Shown: positions 8,922-17,460 of the stretch, in pieces
Layout of the letters: each line of letters begins with the position of its first letter
How positions within the stretch are numbered: position 1 is the first letter of the stretch
NCBI GenBank assembly: GCA_020637395.1
Contig: JACJWA010000001.1
Coordinates: forward strand, 1,240,001 to 1,304,000
Length of the DNA stretch: 64,000 nt
Origin: Calditrichota bacterium
Lineage (GTDB): Bacteria; Electryoneota; RPQS01
Direction of reading: 5' to 3'
Notes under the pieces: model-generated
Told to the model about the DNA's origin: nothing
What the model saw: the letters and a program-made list of their open reading frames with translations, nothing else
Database searches by the model: none
Position numbers and translations under genes: made by a program

Positions 8922-9936
8922 ACTTCCTATGCCGTGCTTCAAGAAGCTTTTGCGTCGTCTCGCTCATAAGATCGGGCAGCGACTCAAGAATCCGCGCCTT
9001 CACACGTGCTGCAATCTCATCGTGATTCTCATGCGCTCCGCCGGAAGGTTCGGGAATTATGCCGTCAATGATCCCAAGTTCCAGCAGGTCATCCGCAGTT
9101 AGTCTAAGCGCTTCCGCGGCCTGAGGTGCCTGCCCGGCATCGCGATACAAGATCGAGGCACAACCTTCCGGCGAAATCACCGAGTAGATAGAGTACTCAA
9201 GCATGAAAATCCGATCGGCCACCGAGAGCGCGAGCGCTCCTCCTGATCCGCCTTCCCCGATCACAAAGGTGATGATAGGAACTTCAAGTCGCGCCATTTC
9301 ATAGAGGCTCCGGGCGATAGCCTCGGCCTGTCCCCTCTCCTCCGCTCCAAGGCCCGGATATGCTCCCGGTGTGTCTATGAATGTCACCACCGGCAACTTG
9401 AATTTCTGTGCCATGGCGAGAAGACGAATCGCCTTGCGATATCCCTCCGGATTCGCCATGCCGAAGTTCCGATAGATGTTCTCCTTCGTGCCGCGCCCCT
9501 TCTGGTGCCCCATAATCATGAGCGACTGGCCGTCTATCTCAGCAATGCCGGACACCAGCGCGTGATCGTCCGAGAAACATCTGTCGCCATGAAGCTCAAG
9601 AAATGACGTGCAGATCCTGTCCGTGTAGTCCAACGTGTACGGTCTGCGGGGATGCCGAGCAAGCTGCACCTTTTGCCAGCGAGTGAGCTTCGAGAAGACC
9701 TCTTCTCGAAGTCGCGTGGCCTTCTTTTGCATGCGATCTATTTCCACTGCGAGGTTGCCCATGCCCGAGCTTTCCGCAAGCGTGCGCATCTCGTCTATCT
9801 TTTGCTCAAGCTCAAGAATCGGCTTCTCGAACTCCAAAACAAACGTGCTGGCGTAGGACTTCGATCCGCTCGCTCCATTCTGCGATACCGGAGTCGCCGC
9901 CTTTGCCTTTTCCTGCGTAGTAGTGGTGCTGTTCAT
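8890..9936 (-). CDS. accA: Acetyl-CoA carboxylase carboxyltransferase subunit alpha
   Basis: A 348-residue AccA. Seen: LEFEKPILELEQKIDEM, ARHPRRPYTLDYTD, GHQKGRGTKENIYRNFGMA, FIDTPGAYPG and GEGGSGGALALSVADRI, all standard for the alpha carboxyltransferase that, with AccD, moves the carboxyl group from biotin to acetyl-CoA in fatty-acid synthesis. The first 35 residues are a low-complexity Thr/Ala/Ser leader absent from many homologues. The ATG is preceded by a near-perfect AGGAGGTG ribosome site. AccD is not in the window. The upstream GT2 gene ends 34 bases before it, and the thioesterase overlaps its 3' end. Confidence 0.97.
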   Translation of the reverse strand: MNSTTTTQEKAKAATPVSQNGASGSKSYASTFVLEFEKPILELEQKIDEMRTLAESSGMGNLAVEIDRMQKKATRLREEVFSKLTRWQKVQLARHPRRPYTLDYTDRICTSFLELHGDRCFSDDHALVSGIAEIDGQSLMIMGHQKGRGTKENIYRNFGMANPEGYRKAIRLLAMAQKFKLPVVTFIDTPGAYPGLGAEERGQAEAIARSLYEMARLEVPIITFVIGEGGSGGALALSVADRIFMLEYSIYSVISPEGCASILYRDAGQAPQAAEALRLTADDLLELGIIDGIIPEPSGGAHENHDEIAARVKARILESLPDLMSETTQKLLEARHRKYERIGFFLES

Positions 9937-9940
9937 ACGT

Positions 9941-9948
9941 CACCTCCT
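9941..9948 (-). promoter_or_regulatory. Strong Shine-Dalgarno of accA
   Basis: AGGAGGTG lies four bases upstream of the accA ATG at 9936 on the minus strand. It is the strongest ribosome site I noticed in this run and fixes the accA start despite the unusual N-terminal leader. Confidence 0.85.
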
Positions 9949-9970
9949 GCAAGAGGTTTGGGTGAACCTT

Positions 9971-10831
9971 TCAATGACCGATATACTTTTCGAGCCAGGC
10001 CCGAAAGCCTATGCCGAGCTGAATCAACTTGGACGACCAGCGCGGCAACGTCTGCCAATGTTTTTCAAGATAAAGCCGCATCGCGCGGTAGAACTCGCGG
10101 TTTGCGACAAGCTTTGACTGCTGCATGCTGTGGCCGCCGCTGTGAAAAACACGCGCCGACGGCACATACCAGGTCTCGCGTTGCCTATCAGACAGGCGTT
10201 TGCAGAGATCTATGTCTTCCCCAAAAAGAAAATAATCCTCATCAAACCCGCCCAACTGCGCGTGATCTGAACGGCGAATAAACAGGCACGCCCCGGAGAC
10301 ACAGTCCACAATCGCTTCGCGCTCAAACCCCAACCACGGAAGACTGTAACTGGCGAACGTTCTGCTCGCCGGAAAAATATTCTCCAGGAAGAACAACCTG
10401 CCCAGCGCATTCCACGGTGTCGGAAATCCTCGCCTGCATGCGGGATCAGGAGTTCCTGCTTCGTCTGCTATCAGCGGACCGCAACACGCCGCTTCGTCGC
10501 GTGCATCAAGCATCCGCACAAGCTCGGCAATCGCCATCGGCTCAACGACTGCGTCCGGATTCAGAAACAACAGATACTCTCCTCCTGCCGCGCTCGCGCC
10601 GATGTTGCAAGCCCGGCTGAATCCCAAGTTCTCTGCGTTTCGGAGAAGTTTCGCCCTGGGATGCTGCGTTGAGACGATCTCTTGTGTGTCGTCCTCTGAA
10701 CTATTGTCCACGACGACAACTGACTCGAGCCATGCATCCGCGGTAGCATACAATGATGTCAAGCAAGGACTAATGGTTTCGGCTGAATTGTACGTGACGA
10801 CAATCGCACTGACACAAGCGCGGACCGCCAT
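9971..10831 (-). CDS. Glycosyltransferase family 2, rhamnosyltransferase-like
   Basis: A 286-residue GT-A fold enzyme: SAIVVTYNSAETI at the N-terminus, VVVVDNSSEDDT near residue 40, the metal/nucleotide-sugar motif FLNPDAVVEP at 90-98, DEDYFLFGEDIDLCKR later, and an FHSGGHSMQQ motif typical of WbbL-like transferases. No membrane segments are evident, so it probably acts on a lipid-linked or polysaccharide acceptor at the cytoplasmic face. Its ATG follows the stop of the polyprenol-phosphate sugar synthase gene with no gap, implying co-translation and a shared glycan pathway. Donor and acceptor are unknown. Confidence 0.88.
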   Translation of the reverse strand: MAVRACVSAIVVTYNSAETISPCLTSLYATADAWLESVVVVDNSSEDDTQEIVSTQHPRAKLLRNAENLGFSRACNIGASAAGGEYLLFLNPDAVVEPMAIAELVRMLDARDEAACCGPLIADEAGTPDPACRRGFPTPWNALGRLFFLENIFPASRTFASYSLPWLGFEREAIVDCVSGACLFIRRSDHAQLGGFDEDYFLFGEDIDLCKRLSDRQRETWYVPSARVFHSGGHSMQQSKLVANREFYRAMRLYLEKHWQTLPRWSSKLIQLGIGFRAWLEKYIGH

Positions 10832-11545
10832 CTACAATCTGCCGGTAACTGATTTCAGTCTGAGTTTCCAAACCATCCAAACCGCTTCCCGAATGATCGC
10901 CTTCGACATCTTGGAATTCCCATACCGGCGATCTACAAAAATGATCGGAATCTCGACATAGGAGAATCCCTTCTTCCAAGCCTTGAAGTTCATCTCGATT
11001 TGGAAACTGTAGCCGTTCGATTTCAAACGATCGAGATCAATGGCCTTCAGAACGCCTGTGCGGAAGCACTTGAACCCGCCAGTCGGGTCTTTGATCGGCA
11101 TTCCCGTGATGATCCGCGTGTAGTATGACGCAAAATAGCTGAGCATCAGACGCGACAAGGGCCAGTTCACAACTGAAATGCCGTTGATGTACCGCGACCC
11201 CAAAACGAAGTCATAGTTCTGAATCTTCTCCAAGAATCGCGGAATCATCGCGGGATCGTGCGAGAAATCGGCATCCATTTCGAACACAGCGTCATAGCCG
11301 TTCTCGATCGCATATTTAAAACCGGCAACGTAGGCTGTGCCAAGTCCAAGTTTTCCTGCCCGCTTCAGCAGATGCACGCGAGGCTCCGTCTTCTGCAGTT
11401 CCTCCACAATCGCCGCCGTGCCGTCAGGAGAGTTGTCATCCACCACAAGGATGTCTACATCGCCCTCTTGACCAAGCACGGCTCGAAGAATGGAATCTAT
11501 TCCTTCACGTTCATTGTACGTGGGGATAATCACAAGCGCTTTCAA
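10832..11545 (-). CDS. Polyprenol monophosphomannose synthase-like GT2 (DPM1-type)
   Basis: A 237-residue GT2 with MKALVIIPTYNEREGID at the start, VVDDNSPDGT at 34-43, KLGLGTAYVAGFKYA near 65-79 and the DAD motif at 91-93 (FEMDADFSHDP). These are hallmarks of dolichyl/polyprenyl-phosphate mannose synthases, which load a sugar from GDP-mannose onto a lipid phosphate for use outside the cytoplasm. No C-terminal membrane anchor is present. A TTG start overlapping the purE stop (TTGA) is chosen because the fold begins there and length then matches the family; the in-frame region upstream is only the other frame of purE. Sugar identity is inferred. Confidence 0.87.
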   Translation of the reverse strand: MKALVIIPTYNEREGIDSILRAVLGQEGDVDILVVDDNSPDGTAAIVEELQKTEPRVHLLKRAGKLGLGTAYVAGFKYAIENGYDAVFEMDADFSHDPAMIPRFLEKIQNYDFVLGSRYINGISVVNWPLSRLMLSYFASYYTRIITGMPIKDPTGGFKCFRTGVLKAIDLDRLKSNGYSFQIEMNFKAWKKGFSYVEIPIIFVDRRYGNSKMSKAIIREAVWMVWKLRLKSVTGRL

Positions 11546-12006
11546 ATCTTTGAACCCGCCTGCTTGAATGAACGAAGTTTCGCGCGCAGCTCCGGACGCT
11601 TCAGGGAAAGCATCTGCGCTGCAAGAATAACTGCATTTCTGGCGCCTGCTTTTCCGATCGCCACCGTCGCCACCGGAACACCGGCAGGCATCTGCACTGT
11701 GGACAACAATGCGTCCAGTCCCCCCAATGTTGAACCGGCACCGGGGACTCCGATCACCGGCAACACGGAGTGCGCCGCACAGGCTCCTGCAAGATGGGCG
11801 GCCATTCCCGCACAAGCAATCAGAACTTCCGTGCCCTCTGCTTCCGCACGACTCAGCCTCTCGCGCAGCTTCTCGGGATTGCGGTGAGCTGAAATCACTT
11901 CAAGTGACCAAGTCACTCCGAAGTAATCTGCGTACTTCGCGGTGTCTTCGAATTGCTCGCGGTCACTATCTGATCCAAGAAGTATCAGTATTTCTGTTGC
12001 TGCCAA
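11542..12006 (-). CDS. purE: 5-(carboxyamino)imidazole ribonucleotide mutase
   Basis: A 154-residue class I PurE that converts N5-CAIR to CAIR in de novo purine synthesis. Seen: LGSDSDREQFEDT near the N-terminus, VISAHRNPEKL, IACAGMAAHLAGACAAH, LPVIGVPGAGSTLGGLDALL and VQMPAGVPVATVAIGKAGA. The start is a TTG with AAGGAA upstream; both the ribosome site and the first base of the start lie in a potential hairpin (see 12004-12046). No purK is adjacent. The next gene overlaps its stop. It is the first gene after the terminator of the outer-membrane protein gene and so heads or joins the long run to the left. Confidence 0.95.
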   Translation of the reverse strand: MAATEILILLGSDSDREQFEDTAKYADYFGVTWSLEVISAHRNPEKLRERLSRAEAEGTEVLIACAGMAAHLAGACAAHSVLPVIGVPGAGSTLGGLDALLSTVQMPAGVPVATVAIGKAGARNAVILAAQMLSLKRPELRAKLRSFKQAGSKI

Positions 12007-12046
12007 TGGTCTTTCCTTACCTACCGCCTATTTAGGAAAAGACCAT
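12004..12046 (-). promoter_or_regulatory. Potential hairpin sequestering the purE ribosome site and start
   Basis: On the minus-strand RNA, ATGGTCTTTTCC (12046-12035) can pair with GGAAAGACCAT (12016-12006), an 11-pair stem with one bulged U and an 18-base loop. It covers the GGAAAG ribosome site and the first base of the TTG start. The 5' arm shares six bases with the terminator stem at 12041-12070, so the two structures exclude each other. Function as a switch is inferred; pairing is read directly from the sequence. Confidence 0.5.
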
Positions 12047-12070
12047 CCTGCCGTGGCGGCCAGGATGGTC
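12037..12070 (-). terminator. Intrinsic terminator after the outer-membrane protein gene
   Basis: A perfect 10-base inverted repeat (GACCATCCTG / CAGGATGGTC, arms 12061-12070 and 12041-12050) whose loop can add three more G-C pairs, followed on the minus strand by TTTT. It lies 28 bases after the stop of the 12098-12847 gene. Confidence 0.85.
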
Positions 12071-12097
12071 ACTTTCTTTGTGGAAAACTTGCTGAGT

Positions 12098-12847
12098 CTA
12101 TCGCGAAAAATCAATCGGCTCAGTCACTTTGTCAAAATAGAAGCGAAGCCCAAGCTGGCCGTAGCCACCTGTCAAGTTGACTTCCCATGGACGACTGCCG
12201 TTCAACACCGTCACGCCAGAGCGCACGCCGCGCGTCGCTTCATGCGTGAAATTGGTGACATTGGCAAGGCGTCCGCCGCCGCCAAGATACAGTCCCACAC
12301 GCTTTGAAACTCCCAATTCCAATCCGACCGAACCCACCAGGCCGAAAGCGCGGCCCACCGCGTCATAGTAGTAGTTATTCGTGAACTCGTCCTGAATCTG
12401 CATTTCACAGTTGTAATACGCAAGACCCAACCCGAAGTTCAAGTTCAGACGCTCGGAAGGATACGTCACAATACCAGCTTTTGCGTAAAACTCGTTGGCG
12501 TGCATCAGGACTTGTCCCGTCGTCAGAGAATCGCCGGCGCTGTTCTCCACAAGATTCTCCACGTCCAGCAATGCGTTGTACCCAATCTCCCACATCTGAT
12601 GGCGGGACGGGCGATAAATCAGCGCGAGATTGCCCATCGGGCCTGCGTCTGCCGTGGTGACGGTGCTCCCGCTGCGGCGTGACTCCAAAAAGTCCGTCGC
12701 CAACGTGATATCTCCCATGTCGTAAATGCCAAAACCTCCGCCCAACTGAATCCCGTATTTGCGCGGGCTTTCATAGGCGACACTGGACGTTGTCACCGAC
12801 AATGTCAGCAGGGAAGCGATACACAAGGTTACCAGTAGTCGGTTCAT
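12098..12847 (-). CDS. Outer-membrane beta-barrel protein, unknown function
   Basis: A 249-residue protein with an N-terminal signal peptide (MNRLLVTLCIASLLTLSVTT, cleavage likely after SSVAYES) and then alternating short beta strands rich in Gly, Tyr and Asn, for example YGIQLGGGFGIYDMGD and LNLNFGLGLAYYNCEMQ, ending in an aromatic strand (LGLRFYFDK). This is the pattern of small 8-10-stranded OmpA/OmpW-like barrels. ATG start with GGAGG eight bases upstream. It follows the DUF2723 gene by 30 bases and is closed by a strong terminator. No specific family is recognised. Confidence 0.7.
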   Translation of the reverse strand: MNRLLVTLCIASLLTLSVTTSSVAYESPRKYGIQLGGGFGIYDMGDITLATDFLESRRSGSTVTTADAGPMGNLALIYRPSRHQMWEIGYNALLDVENLVENSAGDSLTTGQVLMHANEFYAKAGIVTYPSERLNLNFGLGLAYYNCEMQIQDEFTNNYYYDAVGRAFGLVGSVGLELGVSKRVGLYLGGGGRLANVTNFTHEATRGVRSGVTVLNGSRPWEVNLTGGYGQLGLRFYFDKVTEPIDFSR

Positions 12848-12877
12848 AACTCTGCCTCCGAGTTCAAAAAGGTTGCG

Positions 12878-15805
12878 TTAGTTCTGAGTGGTTGCCGCAT
12901 TCGCGGCGTTGCTATCACGAGCGGCAAGTCTGCCGCGCAAATCGTCCAATCGTCGTCGTGCCCCTGCGTCCTGAGGCGTCGTTTCCAGCCACTTCGTCAA
13001 CAATGTGACAGCGTCATCCAACCTGCCAAGTCGTTCGTAGGCTTGAAGCAGTCCGCCAATGGCTTGACCGTTTCGCGGATCCACCTGCATCATTCGCTCG
13101 AAGAACTCAACAGCCAACGGCAGAGCATCCGACCCGTACATTGCCGTGCCCGCTTGATAGAGTTGATCCGCGGTAGGTGTGTCGCCAATTGCAGCGCGAA
13201 CAATCTGTCCGGCGCGGGCCGTGTCGTTCAGGGATCCGGCATACATACCCGCGATGCGCAAACGAGCCTCAAGATCCAAATCAGGTCTCGATTCGGCCCA
13301 ATCCAACCGCTTCCTCATCTCATCGTTCTCGCCCAATTCGCTGAACATGCGACCGATCTGAAGCGATAGCTCGACATTGTTGATTGGCCTAACAGATTCA
13401 GGAATCTCGCGATCCATGAGCTTCATCAACGCCAACGCTTTGTCACGGTTCGAAAGCCTGTCGAAGTTCGCAATCTGTTCATCCAGAGTTCCGAAGCTCT
13501 GCGGTGTCCCGCCAAGCGCATCCGGCTGCGAACGATAATAGTAGGCAAGCTGAAGGAAAGCGGAACGATAATTCTGCAAAAGCTTCGACACATTGTCGTC
13601 AAAATGAACCGAAGGATCAGCTATGCCGCGGAAGTGTCCTTTGAAAGTCTCGAGGATATGCGTCTTGATTCGAGCCGCGTCAATTCCTCTGGATCCGCCC
13701 GGAGCGACCTTGAACACAAGCCCTTCCATGCTCAAAAACTCCCGAAGGCCAATCATGTTCGAGTTCGCCACGGTCACGGCGAAGTAAATCGGCTTGGGTG
13801 TCGGCGTCTTGCTGCGATCGTAGTTCGTGCGCAAAATGTCCAGGATCATCTGGTCCTGCACACGGAGGAAGTTCGGATCTCTGGCTTCACCTTGCTTGTA
13901 CGGAATATAGACTGCGCCGGGAACATCCCAGCTCATTTTTCCGGAAGGCGTGGCGAGTTCTACGCGGCGCTTCTCTGCGGGCCAATACCTCGAGAGCAGG
14001 GCTTGTGCATCCGTTCCATCCACGTAGCGATCTATGTACGTATCGGCAAAGGATATGGGGACCTTTGGTTCGCGATCCCTGAGCTGCTTGATATACCATC
14101 CGGTATTCAATAAGCTCAGGTTTACTAGGCGCACGTCTTTGCGCACCCCTTCCACTTCCTGCAGATACCAAACAGGAAACGTGTCGTTGTCACCGTTCGT
14201 GAAAATGATACCGTTCGGCTCGCACGACATCAGCGTGTTGTAACTGTAGTCGAATGCCACGTAGCTTGCGCTGCGGTCATTCATGGTAAAGTTGCGCGCG
14301 AGCAGAATCCCCGGCGACAATACAAGCAGAAGTGCCACGCTAAGGGCTACGGCCTGCTGCGAACCTCTAAGCTTCTCTTTGATCCAATCAAGTGCAGCCA
14401 TCGCTCCAATTCCTATCCAGATTGCAAACGCGAAAAACGCGCCCACATAAGAATAGTCACGCTCGCGCGGCTGCGGATCGGGCTGATTCAAATACAGAAT
14501 CACTGCGTAGCCAGTCATGAAAAACAGAGTGGCCACGACCAACCAGCCCGTCTTGTCACGAGAATACTGCGCGAAGAAGCCAATCAGGCCAAGGATCAAG
14601 GGAGCACACGTCAGGATCGCCAGCCACCTAATAATCCCGGTGGATTGGCCGAATAGTGCTGTGAGCGGAGAATACACAGGCTCCACAAGGGCATCCTGGT
14701 ACTCCAGCTCCGGTGCGCCTTCACGTCCGACAAACTGCCACAGTAGATACCGGTTGAACATCTTATTGACCTGATATCGCCAAAAGAAATCCGCCTGACT
14801 CGAATAGGCAGGGTCATTCTTCCAGTTTCGCGGGTACATGGACATGTCACCATACTGCTCGCGATTCAAGTAACTCAGGAATGCCGCCGGAGTCTCCGGA
14901 TCGTTTTCGTCAATCGGAGGATTCAACCCAGAGCGGACGTAGATCATCGTGTAAGTTGAATACCCGATAATCACGAGTAAGAGCCCCGCTATGGCCGTTC
15001 CGATCACCCCGTGCCGCTTTTCTACCGCCCACCAAAACACCGCGCCAAGCAGAGCCACGACCACGAACGGCGCGACTAGACTGCCCATCTTGCTCGCAAG
15101 CGCCGGAAGCCACTTCACGACACCTGGATACACCAGTATGAACAGAAGCCCGGTTGCCGCAACAAGCCCTGCAAAGCTAGTGAGCTCGAAAGTCCGACGA
15201 CGGAAATAGACCACCAAGGCAAGTGCAGGCAAAGCAAGGATCATCAGAAGGTGAACGCCCGTGGACAACCCGATAACATAGGCAATCAACAGCAACCAGC
15301 GTTCATTCCCCGGCTCGTCCGCCTTCTCGTGCCACACAAGGATAAGCCAAACCACCAAATGCGTTACAAACTGGCTCATCGCGTAAACTTCCGATTCGAC
15401 GGCGTTGAACCACATCGAATAGGAAAAGGAAAGCGAGAGCGCTCCGATCGCGGCAGACCCGTACACCACAAGCTTGTCCAACGCGCTCTCTTCCATTCCG
15501 CGCATGTGCCGGATCAATCTAACGATGATCAAGAACAGAAGCAGAACCGCAAATGCGCTCGACAGCACGGACATCCACGTCACCCGGACTGCAATGTCCG
15601 AGGAAGACGGCAAGATGGAGAACACTCGCCCCAAAATCAGAAACAGCGGTGATCCAGGAGGGTGCGGAACTGAAAGCGTGTAGGAGCACGCGGCAAACTC
15701 TCCGCAATCCCAGAACGAAACGGTATCCGCCATCGTCAGAGTATAGACAACGAGCGAAATGGCGAAAACGGCGGCCGCGGCCCACCACTTGGCATTATAT
15801 TTCAC
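12878..15805 (-). CDS. DUF2723 polytopic membrane protein with C-terminal TPR region
   Basis: A 975-residue protein. The N-terminus (LVVYTLTMADTVSFWDCGEF, then AACSYTLSVPHPPGSPLFLI) is the DUF2723 signature, related to the TMEM260 group of GT-C glycosyltransferases; the conserved Asp and acidic CGEF lie in the first luminal/periplasmic loop. About a dozen hydrophobic segments fill residues 8-510, followed by a soluble periplasmic-type part and TPR-like repeats near 760-960 (AVEFFERMMQVDPRNGQAIG, then RLDDAVTLLTKWLETTPQD). GTG start overlapping the stop of the upstream GT2 by four bases (GTGA). Together with the GT2 and the nearby polyprenol-P-sugar synthase it suggests protein or lipid glycosylation across the membrane, which is inference. 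Confidence 0.87.
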   Translation of the reverse strand: MKYNAKWWAAAAVFAISLVVYTLTMADTVSFWDCGEFAACSYTLSVPHPPGSPLFLILGRVFSILPSSSDIAVRVTWMSVLSSAFAVLLLFLIIVRLIRHMRGMEESALDKLVVYGSAAIGALSLSFSYSMWFNAVESEVYAMSQFVTHLVVWLILVWHEKADEPGNERWLLLIAYVIGLSTGVHLLMILALPALALVVYFRRRTFELTSFAGLVAATGLLFILVYPGVVKWLPALASKMGSLVAPFVVVALLGAVFWWAVEKRHGVIGTAIAGLLLVIIGYSTYTMIYVRSGLNPPIDENDPETPAAFLSYLNREQYGDMSMYPRNWKNDPAYSSQADFFWRYQVNKMFNRYLLWQFVGREGAPELEYQDALVEPVYSPLTALFGQSTGIIRWLAILTCAPLILGLIGFFAQYSRDKTGWLVVATLFFMTGYAVILYLNQPDPQPRERDYSYVGAFFAFAIWIGIGAMAALDWIKEKLRGSQQAVALSVALLLVLSPGILLARNFTMNDRSASYVAFDYSYNTLMSCEPNGIIFTNGDNDTFPVWYLQEVEGVRKDVRLVNLSLLNTGWYIKQLRDREPKVPISFADTYIDRYVDGTDAQALLSRYWPAEKRRVELATPSGKMSWDVPGAVYIPYKQGEARDPNFLRVQDQMILDILRTNYDRSKTPTPKPIYFAVTVANSNMIGLREFLSMEGLVFKVAPGGSRGIDAARIKTHILETFKGHFRGIADPSVHFDDNVSKLLQNYRSAFLQLAYYYRSQPDALGGTPQSFGTLDEQIANFDRLSNRDKALALMKLMDREIPESVRPINNVELSLQIGRMFSELGENDEMRKRLDWAESRPDLDLEARLRIAGMYAGSLNDTARAGQIVRAAIGDTPTADQLYQAGTAMYGSDALPLAVEFFERMMQVDPRNGQAIGGLLQAYERLGRLDDAVTLLTKWLETTPQDAGARRRLDDLRGRLAARDSNAANAATTQN

Positions 15806-16842
15806 AGGCGAGTAAGGTTACTGAATGTCGTTTGTTTCTTAAAGTAGTACCGGTAGACAACGCTGAACGGCAGGACAACGTGATCAAGCTCTTGGTCGCG
15901 CACGCGCCGACTTTTCTGCACGCGACGCCTCTTGCGCAAGATAGACGGAAGATTCCAAAGCAAATACCAGTGCGCCCAAAGTATCGCCGCAGATCGCTTC
16001 GGCTCACGCTTCAGAGGAGAGGTCAATACGGCGATCCAGTCCAATGCGATCCGAACCGGAAGGTGTTTGAGCAATCTCACTGCTCCATAGTTCTTCAAAA
16101 TCATCGCAAGGCTGTTGCGATGATTCAAGTACATCTTCCGGATGCGATCCGCTGAAAGAGCCGCGCCTGCCCAGTGATAGACTGTCCCACTGGGAGCCAC
16201 CATCACCCGTTTCCCCCCTAACCATAGCCGCCAGCAGAAATCAAGCTCCTCCATATGCATGAAGAAGTCCTCGTCCAAACCACCGGCTTCCACGAAATCA
16301 CTTTTCCGCAAGACGAGTGCCGCGCCGGTTGCCCAGAATATCTCCCGCGAATCGTCGTATTGGCCGCTATCCGTTTCGATCGTCTCGAAAACCCTGCCCC
16401 GAACAAAAGGGTAGCCGTAGGCGTCTATGAATCCGCCCGCACCGCCCGAGTACTCAAATTTGCCGTGGTCTTGATAGGACTTGAGCTTGGGCTGTACTGC
16501 CGCTACAGTTTGGTCGCGCTCAAGAATCCCGATTGCTTCCGTGAGCCATTCTGGCTCCACTTCGACATCAAAATTCAGCAGGACGCAATACTCACCCGAA
16601 GCCTCAGGCACAGATCGATTGTATGCTCCGCTATAGCCTAAGTTCTCGCCATACTCAATAATCCGCACATCGGGAAAGTCACGGCGCAGGTAGTCGAGGC
16701 TGCCGTCCCGAGAGCAATTGTCCACGACAACGATCTCAAAAGGGCGGTATGCCGTGCGAGAGAGGGACTCCAGACACCTTGGCAGGAATTCTAAGCCGTT
16801 GTAATTTAGAATAATAACGCTGACAAGCGGGCGAGGCGTCAT
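15802..16842 (-). CDS. Glycosyltransferase family 2
   Basis: A 346-residue GT2: PLVSVIILNYNGLEFLPRCL at the N-terminus, VVVDNCSRDGS near 39-48, LLNFDVEVEPEW at 88-99, and a conserved acidic HMEELDFCWRLWLGG acceptor-site motif with YHWAGAAL after it. A basic, amphipathic C-terminal tail (LPSILRKRRRVQKSRRVRDQ) may hold it to the inner face of the membrane. It is first in the transcript with the DUF2723 gene, which starts inside its stop codon. A good promoter lies at 16870-16898. Donor and acceptor are not predictable. Confidence 0.88.
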   Translation of the reverse strand: MTPRPLVSVIILNYNGLEFLPRCLESLSRTAYRPFEIVVVDNCSRDGSLDYLRRDFPDVRIIEYGENLGYSGAYNRSVPEASGEYCVLLNFDVEVEPEWLTEAIGILERDQTVAAVQPKLKSYQDHGKFEYSGGAGGFIDAYGYPFVRGRVFETIETDSGQYDDSREIFWATGAALVLRKSDFVEAGGLDEDFFMHMEELDFCWRLWLGGKRVMVAPSGTVYHWAGAALSADRIRKMYLNHRNSLAMILKNYGAVRLLKHLPVRIALDWIAVLTSPLKREPKRSAAILWAHWYLLWNLPSILRKRRRVQKSRRVRDQELDHVVLPFSVVYRYYFKKQTTFSNLTRL

Positions 16843-16869
16843 CTACCCTCATTAGGCGGGAAATGTAAG

Positions 16870-16898
16870 AAAATAAGGAATATCCGAGGGATTGTCAA
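16870..16898 (-). promoter_or_regulatory. Sigma-70-type promoter for the GT2-DUF2723-barrel transcript
   Basis: TTGACA (16898-16893), 17-base spacer, TATTTT (16875-16870) on the minus strand, 28 bases ahead of the GT2 ATG at 16842, in the 84-base gap after the Bat operon. Confidence 0.65.
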
Positions 16899-16926
16899 GC
16901 AATTCCAGTCTGCCCGACAAGACGTG

Positions 16927-17460
16927 TCAGCGAACGATCTCCACAACCCGGGCATCATAGTAACCACGGGATATCACAACCTTGAGCAAGGAATCCGCTT
17001 CGCCCCGGGAAAACGAGTCGCTGAATAGGACATGATAGAAAGGTGTGTCAAGCTGAAGAATGCCCGTAACTCCCAGGAGAGTTGAGGCCCGCGCGGCCGT
17101 CACCGTGGCTTTGGCTCGGTCAAGATAAGTCCCCAATTCAACGGCATATAGCGACTCTACATCGCCCATCTTCTCAAAACTGCCGTCCAATATCTCGCCT
17201 CTTCCTTCCACGACATTCTCAGCTGGTGTAGTCTCTTTAACTGCTGCTCTCATGCTGTCGCCAAGATGTCCTTCTGCCAGCGCGAGTTGCGCAAAAACGT
17301 CGGGTCCAAGCGCATATGGGTCTATCACGAGGTGCGTGTCCGTGGCACTCACTCTGGTGCCGTCCGAATTTGCAGACTTCGTTGAGCGCAATACTCCCGA
17401 ACAGGATGCGATCAGAAAAGCAACAAGGAAAACTATGCTAAATCTCTTCGACCAAGCCAC
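16927..17460 (-). CDS. Lipoprotein with SPOR-like C-terminal domain
   Basis: A 177-residue protein starting with GTG: WSKRFSIVFLVAFLIASC gives a signal peptide and lipobox with the lipidated Cys at residue 20. The C-terminal 70 residues (YAVELGTYLDRAKATVTAA, then YHVLFSDSFSRGEADSLLKV and a GYYDARVVEI ending) follow the SPOR pattern, a domain that binds denuded septal peptidoglycan. The middle is low-complexity. It is the last gene of the Bat operon and overlaps the end of batE by 23 bases. GTG at 17460 is chosen because it gives a clean signal peptide and lies after an AGGG site. SPOR assignment is by pattern and is moderately sure. Confidence 0.7.
   Translation of the reverse strand: MAWSKRFSIVFLVAFLIASCSGVLRSTKSANSDGTRVSATDTHLVIDPYALGPDVFAQLALAEGHLGDSMRAAVKETTPAENVVEGRGEILDGSFEKMGDVESLYAVELGTYLDRAKATVTAARASTLLGVTGILQLDTPFYHVLFSDSFSRGEADSLLKVVISRGYYDARVVEIVR

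Noticed and set aside
11546..11815. 90-residue N-terminal extension of the polyprenol-P-sugar synthase
   Set aside because: It is purE read in another frame, Arg/Cys/Gly-rich and without homology; the fold starts at the TTG 11545.
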